A stretch of 64,000 nt of DNA. It comes from Blepharisma stoltei. Its lineage: Eukaryota; Ciliophora; Heterotrichea; Heterotrichida; Blepharismidae. The position numbers and the translations under genes were made by a program. Numbering within the stretch: position 1 is the first letter of the stretch; each line of letters starts with the position of its first letter. This document shows, piece by piece, positions 10,733 through 20,924 of this stretch. The stretch is from assembly GCA_914767885.1 (NCBI GenBank), contig CAJZBQ010000021.1, positions 806,001 to 870,000 on the forward strand. Reading direction: 5' to 3'. The notes under the pieces are model-generated. The model was not told the DNA's origin and ran no database searches. It was given only the letters and a program-made list of their open reading frames with translations.

Positions 10733-11674
10733 ATGGCATTAACAGTTGAAAGGTGCAGTCGGAAAACAAAATCCCAAGATTATTCATGGAGCTATGATGA
10801 CACAGGAGGAAGTGAAATAAAAACTGGCCCTTGGACAGCTGAAGAAGATTTGATGGTTATAAAGTTAGTTAATAAATACGGACCTCAGAAGTGAAGTCAC
10901 ATTGCTAAAAGTCTCCCTGGAAGAATCGGAAAGCAATGCAGAGAAAGATGGCATAACCATTTGAATCCAAACATTAGAAAAGAACAGTGGAGTGAGGACG
11001 AAGAATGGCTTTTATTTCTCTATCATAAGATGATGGGGAATAGATGAGCCGAGATCGCAAAAATTCTGAAAGGAAGAACAGACAATTCAATCAAAAACCA
11101 TTGAAATTCATCTATGAAAAAACTTATTCCTGAATTTACAGCGCGGTATAATAACTTGATAAGAGATCATTTATATACCGACCCAAAACACATTTGTTCT
11201 ACCCAACAAGTAGAAGAAAAAGGAAAAAGAAAAAGAGGAAGAAAGTCGACCAACGACAGTTCAGATTTTCCTAAAGTTCCTTGCATGCAGGCACATAATC
11301 AAATTTTGTCTAATGCAATTGAGGGATATCAAAATTTAGTATACAGCTATATTGAAGAAACTAGAAAGGAAAACTTATCAATTACGCCTTTGCCAAAAAA
11401 AAGAAGAAAATTCTTGGATGTTACTCCTATGAATTCTGCTTATAGCGATTTATCTGTGATAGAAGATACTGCGCTGATGTTCACCCCTACAGAGTCGCCG
11501 CCAAGAAACCAGATTTTGTCTCCTTGCTTTATAAATGATAATTATGAAAGCACAGCAAAGTTTAGCCAACTGAAAAGTCCAGAAGTAGGGAGAAATAAGT
11601 CTTCTGCTTCTTATATTCTTTTTGAAAGTCCAAGCTACATGCTCAGTTTGACTCCAAGGACATTTAATATTTAA
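10733..11674 (+). CDS. R2R3-type Myb transcription factor
   Basis: 313 residues, no introns. Two Myb repeats lie at about residues 32-83 (GPWTAEEDLMVIKLVNKYGP, then WSHIAKSLPGRIGKQCRERW) and 84-134 (EQWSEDEEWLLFLYHK, then [20 protein letters not shown]). The spaced tryptophans that form each hydrophobic core are complete only if the TGAs at 10891, 11045 and 11102 are Trp. Under the standard code only the C-terminal tail would be called. Such proteins bind AAC-type promoter elements in the nucleus. A basic KRKRGRKS patch (about residues 163-172) is a plausible nuclear localisation signal. The tail is Ser/Pro-rich without known domains. Target genes cannot be deduced. Confidence 0.93.
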
Positions 11675-11956
11675 GATAGCTAAAGTGTAAATTATACATA
11701 TCTTTAACCTCAAGATGATAAATTTAAAATGAAAAATGAGAATCTATAGCCTTAAATAATTTTGAATTAGATTCTAAATTTATATTTAATTTTAGAAATA
11801 AGATTAATTTTAACTTCCCTTTCTTTAAGAGCTTGAGAGATTTTTTTTGAAGTTAGTTTTCAAAAAATATTTTAAACTTATACAAAAAAATGATTCCAAT
11901 GGCTTTGACAACCTTCAAGTGGAGTAAGAATCTTGCATTTATTAATTAAAATGAAT

Positions 11957-13663
11957 CTAAATCGTTAAATTTGTAAAGTCTTCAACCCATTCTTGAGTTT
12001 TAGGGAGATCCCCTCTTCTAATGATGTGAAATTCGTCTGCGAACAGCATAGGATCTTTAGCCTCAAGCTTCATCAATAAATCACTTCTTTCCATACACAC
12101 AAACGCAGTTGTTAAATAATTATAAACGTGTGGGAGATCATTATTGAGAGAAAGTGCACACAAGTAGAATCTGGCTGAAGTCGCGTACTCTTTCAAATTT
12201 GAATATGCAATTCCAATATTTGTCCAAGTTCTTACATAGTCAGGTTTTAATTCCAGAGCTTTATAATAGCAATGCAAGGCGTCTTCTTGCCTAAGTTGTT
12301 TTGCAAGAGAAGCCCCAAGCTTATTTCACAATCCAGCGTCGTCTTCCTTAATTTGAAGAGCTTTCCTAAATGAGTCTTCAGCATCAACATAATCGCCGTC
12401 AAGAAAATGTAAAACTCCATGAGCCAAATATAAATCAGGATCGGTTGGGTGGATTTCGATAGCTGCATGGAAGATTTCTTTAAATTCATCTTTTGTCACA
12501 GATTCAGGGATTATGATACCGGAGTAATCGGGATGGTTTGCAAACCAAGCTCGTAAATATTTAAGTGCTTCGTCTTGATCCATCTCATTTATGTTGCTGA
12601 TTCCTAATAGCATTAGCAATTCTAAGTTATATGGATCCACTTCTAAGCCTCTTTGCATTGCTTGAATTGCCTTTGTGTCATCATCATTCTGTGCCTGCAG
12701 TTTCCCGAGCCACAGCCACGCTTCAGAGTTTTCTTTATTCATTTGTACTTCCGCTTCTAAGCATAAAATTGCTTCTGGAGTATTCCCTTCTTTAATTTTC
12801 ATCATAGCAATCTCAAATGGGTTGCTTGCATCTAAGTAAGGGTTCATTTCTTCAAATCCATATTCTTCTTTGGCTGGTGCTTCCCAAGCTTTTGCCCAGC
12901 TTGCCATCATATTTTGGTACTCTTCATTCCCCAGCTCATTCCAAATTTGTTCATAGTTTTCTTCTTCCTCCTCATTTACTTCTTGCCATGCTTTTTCCAT
13001 TTCTTCGTTTTCTTGTCCTTTTCCTTCCTCCCAAGCACTTTCAAGTGCTGCTTCTTCAGGATTCAGTTCTTTCCAAGCTCTTTCAGCTTCTTCCTTTGCA
13101 GCTTCCCAAGCGGCCTGCACTTCAGGATTTTGTCCAATGACTGCATCTAATTCATCTTCTTTTCTTTCACTTCACACCTGCTCAAACGTTGGCTCATTTG
13201 CTAATGCTTCAGGCTTAGAGTTCGCCCAAATTTCTCCAAAATCTTCAACAATTTGATTATCCTCAAATCTTGCTTGACCTGTGTGAAGTTTTTGTACGAA
13301 TTGATAGAATTCTGAGTTTTTGAATCTAGGGTCATTTTGTCGATTTAAGGTATTTAGAATGGATCCAGCGATGTCTCGCGTATATTCGGCACCTTGCCAA
13401 GCTTCTTCGAAATTTTCAGAGGCTTGGTTTAGACTTTCTTTCCACATCCCTTCAAAATCGCCATAGTCTGGTGGAGGCATTAGTTCAGCAGCTTCCCAAG
13501 CATCTTCAAAATGATCGCCAAGGTCTGCTTGAAATTGAGAATCTACTTGATTAAGAGCTCCGCCAGTCATCATTTGTTCGATTGCTTTCATCATTGGGTT
13601 TTGAATTGCTTGGCCATCTGCAGAGCAAGCTGTGTTTCCAAAAAGGCTATTGCTGAGATCCAT
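11957..13663 (-). CDS. PEX5: Peroxisomal targeting signal 1 receptor PEX5
   Basis: 568 residues, no introns; TGA Trp codons near 13172 and 12326 join three pieces. The short N-terminus has a single Cys (NTACSADGQ), where PEX5 carries the conserved cysteine that is ubiquitinated for recycling. Residues 50-280 are acidic with repeated Trp-containing motifs (DAWEAAEL, EAWQGAEY, RAWKELNP, KAWEAPAKEEYGF), in keeping with the WxxxF/Y motifs that bind PEX14. The C-terminal half is a run of TPR repeats (AWLWLGKLQAQNDDDTKAIQ; LYLAHGVLHFLDGDYVDAED; TWTNIGIAYSNLKEYATSAR), the groove that binds C-terminal SKL-type signals on cargo. Length is close to normal. It implies functional peroxisomal import. Confidence 0.92.
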
Positions 13664-14125
13664 TATAAAAAGAATATTAAAAAATGCTAGATTTTAGGAG
13701 ATTTAATGCTACTGCAAGAGAAATTAAGAAAAATTACATCATTTTGAGTATTTGCAGTTTAGCTCCTCTAACTAAAACTATATATTTTTGTTATTATATG
13801 TTTTTCATTAGTAATGATAAAAACAGAAATTTGCTAAAATATAATATGAGATTAGTGAATAAATGATAAAATACAATTAAAGAACTTAATATAATTATTC
13901 TTACTTATAAGATTGTGACTTCTAAATATATGGGAATAGGCTCTTTTATTTTGTAAAGAAAATTAGTCATTATAAACTTTTTAAATTTTAAGTTTTGAAC
14001 TTAATTTACAATAATTATACGATAAGTCACAATACAGTTGAAGTTTCGAGCTAAATCTGATATTTATTTGAAGATCTGTCTGATTTTTATTCAAAAGATG
14101 GTGAAACAATTTGTAATTCCTTATA
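13664..14125. other. Intergenic region between divergent genes
   Basis: 462 bp between PEX5 (minus) and legumain (plus). AT-rich. One short open frame at 13684-13866 shows no family resemblance and I leave it out. No repeat recognised. Confidence 0.5.
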
Positions 14126-15476
14126 ATGCAAAAATTGTTACTAATTTTATGTTTCCTAGCATTATCCCTTGCAGATCAATATGCAGTTATAGCTGTTGGC
14201 TCAAATGGATACTATAATTACCGACATCAAGCAGATGCTTGTCATGCGTACCAAGTGCTTATCAATCACAACATTCCCAAATCCAATATTATCATGATGT
14301 CTTATGATGATGTTCCCAATGCCCTTCAGAATCCATTCCCTGGCAAACTTTTTAATGCCCCCGGAAATCACAGCGTAGATGTAAACGATGGGTGTATCAA
14401 AGATTATATAGGAGCTGATGTCACAGCAAAGCACTTTTTAAATATAATCCAAGGTGATGAATTAGCAATGATAGGCGTTGGGACTGGAAGAGTTCTAAAA
14501 AGTGGCCCAAATGATCATGTTTTTATTTATTTCGTAGATCATGGGGCATCTGGAGTTTTGTCTTTTCCAAATACTTGGCTTTATAATTATCAATTAATTG
14601 ACGCGTTTACTCAGATGAAGGCTAAAGGAATGTATAGCCAACTTACCATCTATATCGAAGCATGCTATTCAGGGTCTATGTTCGATGGAGTTCTTAGCTC
14701 TCCTAAAGAACAAGAGACAATAAAAATCCTACAAATGTTTTCATATTCATTATTGTTTTATTTTTAAAAAAAAATAACTTTAAGAGGGGGATAAGGGAAA
14801 TTTGAATGTTTATGCAGTTACTGCTGCAAACGCAACTGAAAGCTCCTGGGGAGCCTATTGCCCTTATGAAGATTTTATAGATGGCATTGAGCTTGATGCT
14901 TGCTTAGGTGATTTGTTTAGCGTAAATTGGCTTGAAAATAGCGATTCCGCTAATCTTACAATTGAAACTTTAGATCAGCAATTTGATATTGCACAGAGTC
15001 TGACAAATTTGAGCCATGTTTCAAGATATGGCAATTTCTCATTTGTAAATGAGACAGCAGGTGAATTTCTTGGAAATTTGACTGATTCATTGAATTTTGC
15101 AGGATATGAGAAATCTTCTAACTGGGAAAGCACAGAAATCAAGCTTAATTACCTTCTTCACATGTACACAAAGTACCAAGATCCTCAATATATGGAAGCC
15201 ATACTAGAAGAGATGGAATACAGAGATAAAATCTCTGGAATTTTTACTCAATTGGCTTTACATTTCGAGATGAAATACGATGCAGATCTAATGAATGCTG
15301 AGCTAAGACCTTTGAATACAAGATGCCTTGAAAAAAATATAATGAGCTTTGAGCAGCATTGTGGAAACATTAAAGACTATGGGCTTAAATATATACAAGT
15401 ATTAGTCAACATCTGTGAAGTTGGGATCTCCAATGAAGAAACTGATAGTGCTCTCAAAGAAATCTGCATACTTTAA
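14126..15476 (+). CDS. LGMN: Legumain-type asparaginyl endopeptidase (C13), interrupted by an 88-bp IES
   Basis: 420 residues after removing 14707-14794. Signal peptide MQKLLLILCFLALSLA, then the caspase-like fold of C13 proteases. YAVIAVGSNGYYNYRHQADA matches the family start. The catalytic pair is His139 in VDHGASG and Cys180 in EACYSGSMF. AANATESSWGAYCP follows, as in legumains. The enzyme cuts after asparagine in lysosome-like compartments and is made as a proform whose C-terminal domain is removed. The insert falls 14 codons after the catalytic Cys and brings a stop codon; excision gives VLSSPKGNLNVYAVTAAN. Length matches the ~430 typical for the family. Confidence 0.93.
14707..14794 (+). 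other. Short IES (88 bp), TAA repeat, in legumain
   Basis: Flanked by TAA 14704-14706 and ending in TAA 14792-14794. It contains an in-frame TAA stop and destroys the gene unless removed. Excision with one TAA kept gives TCT CCT AAG GGA (SPKG). Apart from TAAAG near both ends it lacks the long terminal repeats of the MITEs. Confidence 0.88.
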
Positions 15477-15531
15477 TATTTCTTTAAGCTTATTCTAAAA
15501 TTTTTTAATAATTTAACAACTAAATTGGCCG

Positions 15532-16242
15532 ATGCAAAATCATATACAAGACAAAAAAAGCATCCATTTCTGCGAAAAGCCCAAGCCTGAAGACCTTTCA
15601 AATTTAAAATACAAAACTTTCAAAGAATTAATCGCAAATGTTTCTCCGCTTAAAAAAATCGACCTTTGCGAATATGAAACATTTACAAGGAAGCAAGAAT
15701 TAGATATTGACTACTGGAAACATAATCAAAATTTAATAGAAACAGTGTCCAGCATTGATTCTCAAGAGCCCGTGATTACTGAGGAATGCTTAAACAACTG
15801 AGTAAAGCAAAGCTTAAATTTGAAGTACAAGAGATTGCCTCAATGTAGACCATTTTTAATGGCACCAAAAATTTATAGCTTTTTGAAAGAGGTCGAATGC
15901 AAGCGATACGGAAGGCGTGCTATTTTTAGATCTGAATCGGCAAGAAGGGTTAAGACTTTAGAAGAAATCAATAAAGAATTTTATCGGCCAAAAGTTTCAG
16001 TTAAAAAATTAAAAGCTGTTCATATTGAAGGACAAAAATATGTAAGTCCAATTAATAACAGAAGAAATACTGTGATAGCAGAATCAATGACCTCGGCATC
16101 AATCTCTCCACTGAGAACAATGAAAACTTCTGTTTCCACTAAAAATATGCAGTCAACCAAGTCCAAAGTCACTTTTTCAAGGTATCCAAGCCAAGGTCGA
16201 TTAACAAGATCTAGAGAAAGGAATAAAGTTTTGGAAAAATAG
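15532..16242 (+). CDS. Unknown basic protein
   Basis: 236 residues from ATG 15532; TGA 15799-15801 is Trp. The N-terminal third is mixed (HFCEKPKPEDLSNLKYKTFK). The rest is strongly basic and Ser/Thr-rich with stretches such as RRVKTLEEINKEFYRPKVSV and SRYPSQGRLTRSRERNKVLE. No signal peptide, membrane segment or known domain. Lies 55 bp after legumain on the same strand and 89 bp before the enoyl-CoA isomerase. The basic, low-complexity tail would suit a cytoskeletal or nucleic-acid-associated protein, but that is a guess. Confidence 0.7.
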
Positions 16243-16331
16243 CGAAGAAATTATTTATAGATTAAATGCTAATTGTGATATAAAAATTTTATCTAAGACT
16301 ATTCATCTCTTTAGTCCAATAATAGTTTAAT

Positions 16332-17045
16332 ATGGCTGAGCTTAGTTGCGAAAAATCTATGTATTTGATGAAAATGCCAGTTGCTTTTTCAGCTGAAACT
16401 TTTCAAGACATAAACGAAAAATTAGATATAATTGAAAAGGCCCAAGGGCCAAAAGTATTAATAGTCACATCAAAGCATCCACGATTATTTAGCGGAGGAC
16501 TCGACTTGAAAGAAATTCAAAAGAAAGGGTTGGATTATGCACTTGCCCTTTATGATGGGATTTTAAAACTGTCAGCAAGATTTCTTCAAATAGGATTCCC
16601 GACTATTGCAGCTATTAATGGTCCTTGTTTTGGGGCTGGATTTTTATTAGCGTTAGCTATGGATTATAGATTATCAGTTCCTTCAGCAAAATTTGCGATG
16701 AGGGAAATTAATTTAGGAATGCCACTCACTCCTAAGGGTTGTGCAATATTTAAAGCTAAACTAAACCCTAAAATGTATCGAAATATATTAATCGGAGGGA
16801 AAAGCTTAAGTGCAGGTGAAGGTAAAGATGAAGGATTTATTGATGAAATTGTGGAAAAAAGTGAGCTGATTATAAAATCAAAGGAATTGGCTGAAACTCT
16901 AGCTGATTTAGGGAACAAAAACGAAGTTTACAGTTGTGTAAAATCAAGTATGTATCATGATCCAATCAAAGTAATCTCAAGCGATGATAACCTTCATGAA
17001 TATTGCCTTAAGATCCTAAAAAACAATTTCAATCCGAAGCTTTAA
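16332..17045 (+). CDS. Enoyl-CoA delta-isomerase/hydratase (crotonase family)
   Basis: 237 residues, no introns or Trp-TGA. Crotonase fold: SKHPRLFSGGLDLKEI (first oxyanion-hole strand; 'FSxGxDL') near residue 53 and AAINGPCFGAGFLLALAMDY ('NGxxxGAG') near 96, followed by REINLGMPLT. The Asp of DLKEI and the oxyanion NH groups hold the CoA-ester enolate. The glutamates that define true hydratases are not clearly in place, so isomerase (shifting the double bond of unsaturated fatty acyl-CoA during beta-oxidation) is the better guess. The end, FNPKL, could act as a weak peroxisomal targeting signal type 1, which would fit PEX5 being nearby in the genome, but NPKL is not a standard tripeptide. 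Confidence 0.87.
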   Translation: MAELSCEKSMYLMKMPVAFSAETFQDINEKLDIIEKAQGPKVLIVTSKHPRLFSGGLDLKEIQKKGLDYALALYDGILKLSARFLQIGFPTIAAINGPCFGAGFLLALAMDYRLSVPSAKFAMREINLGMPLTPKGCAIFKAKLNPKMYRNILIGGKSLSAGEGKDEGFIDEIVEKSELIIKSKELAETLADLGNKNEVYSCVKSSMYHDPIKVISSDDNLHEYCLKILKNNFNPKL

Positions 17046-17158
17046 TGCAAAAATCAACCTTATTGCACTTAATTTAAAATATAAATGTACAGTGCTAATC
17101 ATTATATTCTTTACTTTCATATATTTTTATATGCTTTTAAATGTTTTAAATCTCATTA

Positions 17159-17448
17159 CTCTCCCACTTTAAATTGGATCAAAAATTCCTCTTCAATTTA
17201 AAGGGGGCTAGTTTTTTTTTCAAAAAAGCTCAAAAATATTTAACACAATGTTTTTGAATTTTAATTATTTTTATAAGTAAAAAATTAATCTATTTGTATG
17301 AACACTGTTTTAATGATATTTTTAGTCATTAAAGTTTTTTTTTCCTTATCATATTTTTCCTATTAAAAAAAAATTGTTCATTTAAAGGAGGGTTAATGCA
17401 CCCAAAAATTAGAAATTTTACCTATATTTGGTTCAGTTTAAAGGAGAG
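17159..17448 (+). mobile_element. Short MITE relative, TTA repeat
   Basis: 290 bp flanked by TTA 17156-17158 and 17449-17451. Ends CTCTCCC and GGAGAG. The left end holds a hairpin on CTTTAAATTGGATC / CTTCAATTTAAAG, a different arm sequence from copies 1-2 but the same layout. Located in the spacer between the isomerase and the kinase gene. Confidence 0.65.
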
Positions 17449-17654
17449 TTAGTAAGATTAATTATACAGTCATTATTAAGCTGAGAATGCTTATATCTAA
17501 AAAATTGATACGCATATGCTTATTAAAATACCATCAATCAGTTTTCTTATTTTTTAAGGTTAAATTGAATAACGTAAATAGTTAGCATACAGCTAATTAA
17601 ATGCATCTGAATACTATACTAGAAGCAAATTTTAGCTATTAAATAATTGTTATC

Positions 17655-18953
17655 TTAATAAGAAGTATGAATATTAAAAAATTGATAAACTCTATGAAGA
17701 CAATCTAAGAAGATCATTACCTTTCCCTTGACCAACTTAAAATCTAACACAAATGAGTTTTCATACTTATAAATGATCAAATGCATCTTCAAGCTTCTGT
17801 TCTGAGTTCAATATCTTAAATCTAAACTAAAATTTGTTATAATCTTCCATTCTATTTTTGACTCTTTAAGCGAATTAATCAAAATGACCATGAATTTTGA
17901 AGGATCCATATTAGTTCTGAATCCATAGACCCAACTGTTTGGGGACTCATACAGTGTCACCAGCTCTTTTGACTCGCCCCTTATAGAATCCATAGTAGAC
18001 AGATCTCCTCCAGAGCTCTCTAGCGTATCATCTTTAACCAGTGATGTTCTTTTCACGCCATCAAACTTTGCTGTTTCTGAACATAGTTTTTGGTTTAAAA
18101 GCAGCTTATATGAAACAGCGAAATCCTTTGTATCTTTTTTCATCAGAAGGTTTTCTGTGTATAGTCAGGGATGTCCTTTTATTTGTTGAATTGTGATACG
18201 TCCCACAGGATCAGGATTTAACATTCTGCATAATAAATCTCTTGCATCAGCACTGATATGGTATGGTATTGAAAATTTTCCTGATTTTATCTTTGTGAAA
18301 AGTGCTGGAATACTTGTATCATCAAATGGCAAAGCTCCTGTTAATAAAGCATAAAGAACTACCCCTGTACTCCATATATCGACTTCTGGCCCACAATACT
18401 TATTTCCTGAAATAACTTCAGGTGCCGCATAATTTGGTGATCCGCACGAAGTACTTAAGAACTCTCCATCTCTTATAGCATTAGAGAGTCCAAAATCAGC
18501 AATTTTTATATTTCCGTTTAGGTCAAGAAGCAGATTTTCAGGCTTGATATCCCTGTGAACTAATCTGTGCGAGTGGCAAAACTCCAATCCAGAAAGGATT
18601 TGCTCCACAAAGATGCGGGCTTCATCTTCTAATAATTTTCCCTTTTTTTCTAAATAATTATATAATTCCCCTCTTGGCAAATACTCAAGGACAAGGATAA
18701 AAGTTGTGCAGGTGTCGATTACTTCATATAATTTAATCACATGAGGGTGCTGGAATTTCTTCAGTATTTTGATTTCCCTTTTTACTTTGGAAATCATAGA
18801 TTTTTCTGAAATTGTTTTCTTTTTTAAAAATTTCAATGCCACTTTTGTTTTTGTCTCTAGATGCTCAGCTACTGCTTAAGAATTACATTTAACTAAGCCG
18901 AATGTTCCACGGCCTAAAGGACCTAAAATTCTATAATTCTCCAGTTCTGACAT
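17655..18953 (-). CDS. SNF1/AMPK-like serine/threonine kinase, catalytic subunit
   Basis: 427 residues in two exons; intron at 18872-18886. Glycine loop LGRGTFGLVK, catalytic Lys in VALKFL, HRDIKPENLLLD loop, DFGLSN, and activation loop GEFLSTSCGSPNYAAPEV in which the Thr before SCGSPNYAAPE is the position phosphorylated by LKB1-type kinases in AMPK. The kinase domain ends near residue 265. The C-terminus (SWVYGFRTNMDPSKFMVILI; LIIYKYENSFVLDFKLVKG) resembles a KA1/alpha-C-terminal domain that in AMPK binds the beta and gamma subunits. Somewhat short for AMPK-alpha; no clear UBA-like region. It would sense energy state. Two TGA Trp codons (18165, 17808). Confidence 0.88.
18872..18886 (-). other. 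15-nt intron (SNF1-like kinase)
   Basis: Reads GTAATTCTTAAGCAG on the coding strand. Joins GTFGLVK to LAEHLETKTKVALKF. Confidence 0.88.
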
Positions 18954-20073
18954 TGATAAATGTCAGAACCATTTTTGTTGGCCCACATAAACTATGGTCA
19001 TACAATTTTACAAACTTTTTCTTAAATTTAAAATACAGCTAATCAATGGTAGAAAATAGTTTAAATATGCTCAATAATAAAAAGTAAATAGTTTTAAATC
19101 TTTATTACCAATAATACACTTTGCTTAAAAAAAATCGATTTCAATTAATAAGGCAGCGATAAAGGAAACAAATTAATTTTTTACTTTTATAAATAACATT
19201 TGAATTTTAAACAGAAAAAGATCTGAATTAGTTAGCTTTATTGCTTTATTCTCAAGTTAAATAGTGCATCAAAATAATAGATGATAGCCATATAAATCTG
19301 TTTAGGTCTTGGAATAATATTTTGTATTTCTTATTGGCAAAATTAATTATACTAATTAAAAATATGATAATGATGGCATTGATGCTTAAACTTACTACTT
19401 GTGATTTGATTTAATCAAAATTACATCGATGATTGTTATTTCATTTATAAGTTTCCAATATCAAACCCAAGCTATTATTAAAGAATTTACAAGCAAATAA
19501 ATCATATATTTGGTCTTATTTTTTTTGGTTTGTTTTAGTTTTAACTGATTTCTTTTTTTTCTATAAGAAGGAAAATTACCAAAAATTATTAAATAAGCAA
19601 ATATTTATTAACTCATCTCCTCCATGAGCAAACAAAAAAATTTTTTCGCGATTAATTATTTTACAAAATTTACATATAAATTTTCTAATAATTTTTTTCG
19701 AAATATATAAAAAATTTCCTATAGTAAAATTAGCTAGATATTTCATTATAATAATTATCACTTATATATCAAAATATTTTGTTCATAAAATAGTTTTATA
19801 TTAAAATATTTTTGTTCGCTCACAGAGGGTGGATTTTTACCCAAAGAATATCTGAAAACTTATTTCGATTTACTTGATTATGTAATTTATTCTTCTATGC
19901 ATCCGATTAATCATAAAGATTGTAATTATCTTGCTAATCTAAACATTTATTAAATTTATATTGAAGGCTATAGGAAGTTTTGTGAGCCATTTACTTCTAG
20001 TGTTCCTAATGATATTCATCTTTGAAAAAATAGGTTTTTGTAATATATTCAGAGCGAAATATATTATAGCACT
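18954..20073. other. Gene-poor stretch
   Basis: Upstream of the kinase gene, extremely AT-rich with many stops in all frames. Apart from the MITE remnant at 19606-19849 I see no gene or repeat. Confidence 0.5.
19606..19849 (+). mobile_element. Truncated MITE remnant
   Basis: Has the family's left-end motif (CTCCTCCATGAGCAAAC), the conserved core (TTAGCTAGATATTTCATTATA, 19728-19749, then ATAATTATCAC) and the inner right-end copy (TTCGCTCACAGAGGGTGGA), but lacks the outermost right end. No intact flanking repeat. Confidence 0.6.
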
Positions 20074-20756
20074 TATCCCTGTCTAGATGTCTATATCGAA
20101 CAGAATATAGTAGAAGTTGAATGATCAATACAGACTCTATAAGGGACTTGCTGGATTGCCTTTTTGAGAAAGGATTGATTTTTAAATAGAAAATACCAAA
20201 TTGATTATAATCAATTGGACTATAAAGCCAAAGTTTGTATAAGACGCTGATAGTTTTTATAAAGTTCTTAATAGCTTAATGCTTCATAATCTTAAAAAAC
20301 AAAAAAATTTTAAAAAATTTTTAAGATTTAATAATTTTTTTGAAATGTATAAAAAATAATAAATATAAAAATATTCAGAGTGATAGAGACTGATAAATTG
20401 CTGCAGCACTTCTTGGAAATATATTAGGGGCCTTTCAAAAAGAATATCCTTTTATAATTGTTATGCACTTTTAATTTAACCTATTTTACTTGCTTGAACC
20501 TAAATTTTATAGAAAAGAGAAAAAAATCGATAAGGTCTTCATCAATGACAGTCTTAAATTAATTTAACAATAAAGCCATTTTAAAAATTGGCGAGTAAAC
20601 TCGCCAACTTTTCTCACACTTGCATACCCATTTTTTGACATGCCATTGTTTAACCCTTCATTCTATAGAGATCCAGCCCATCCCTTTCATAGAGTCTGTC
20701 TTGGTAATTCAATTTTCTATTGCATAATGTTCGATAAAGAAATCTATATAGGGTTG
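20074..20756. mobile_element. Decayed palindromic element, same family as 37798-38481
   Basis: Arms in inverse orientation: CTATATCGAACA...CAGACTCTATAAGGGACTTG on the left and CCATCCCTTTCATAGAGTCTG...GTTCGATAAAGAAATCTATA on the right. The phrase CATCCCTTTATAGAGTCTG also occurs in the element inside the F-BAR gene. Ends approximate; interior is AT-rich and non-coding. Confidence 0.55.
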
Positions 20757-20924
20757 TGAGTATATATTTTAATTTAATTGTACAAAAATTGATGAAATCA
20801 ATCATCAAGAAATTGAAGAAATTCTTAGTCACTTTACAATAGCGCTTAATCTACTGAATTAAAGGGAAAGAAACGATTTTTTGGAATAGTTATATTCTGC
20901 ATACAGCCATATCAATTATTTATA

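Noticed and set aside
13684..13866. 60-residue open frame between PEX5 and legumain
   Set aside because: AT-rich, no conservation features, sits in a divergent promoter region.
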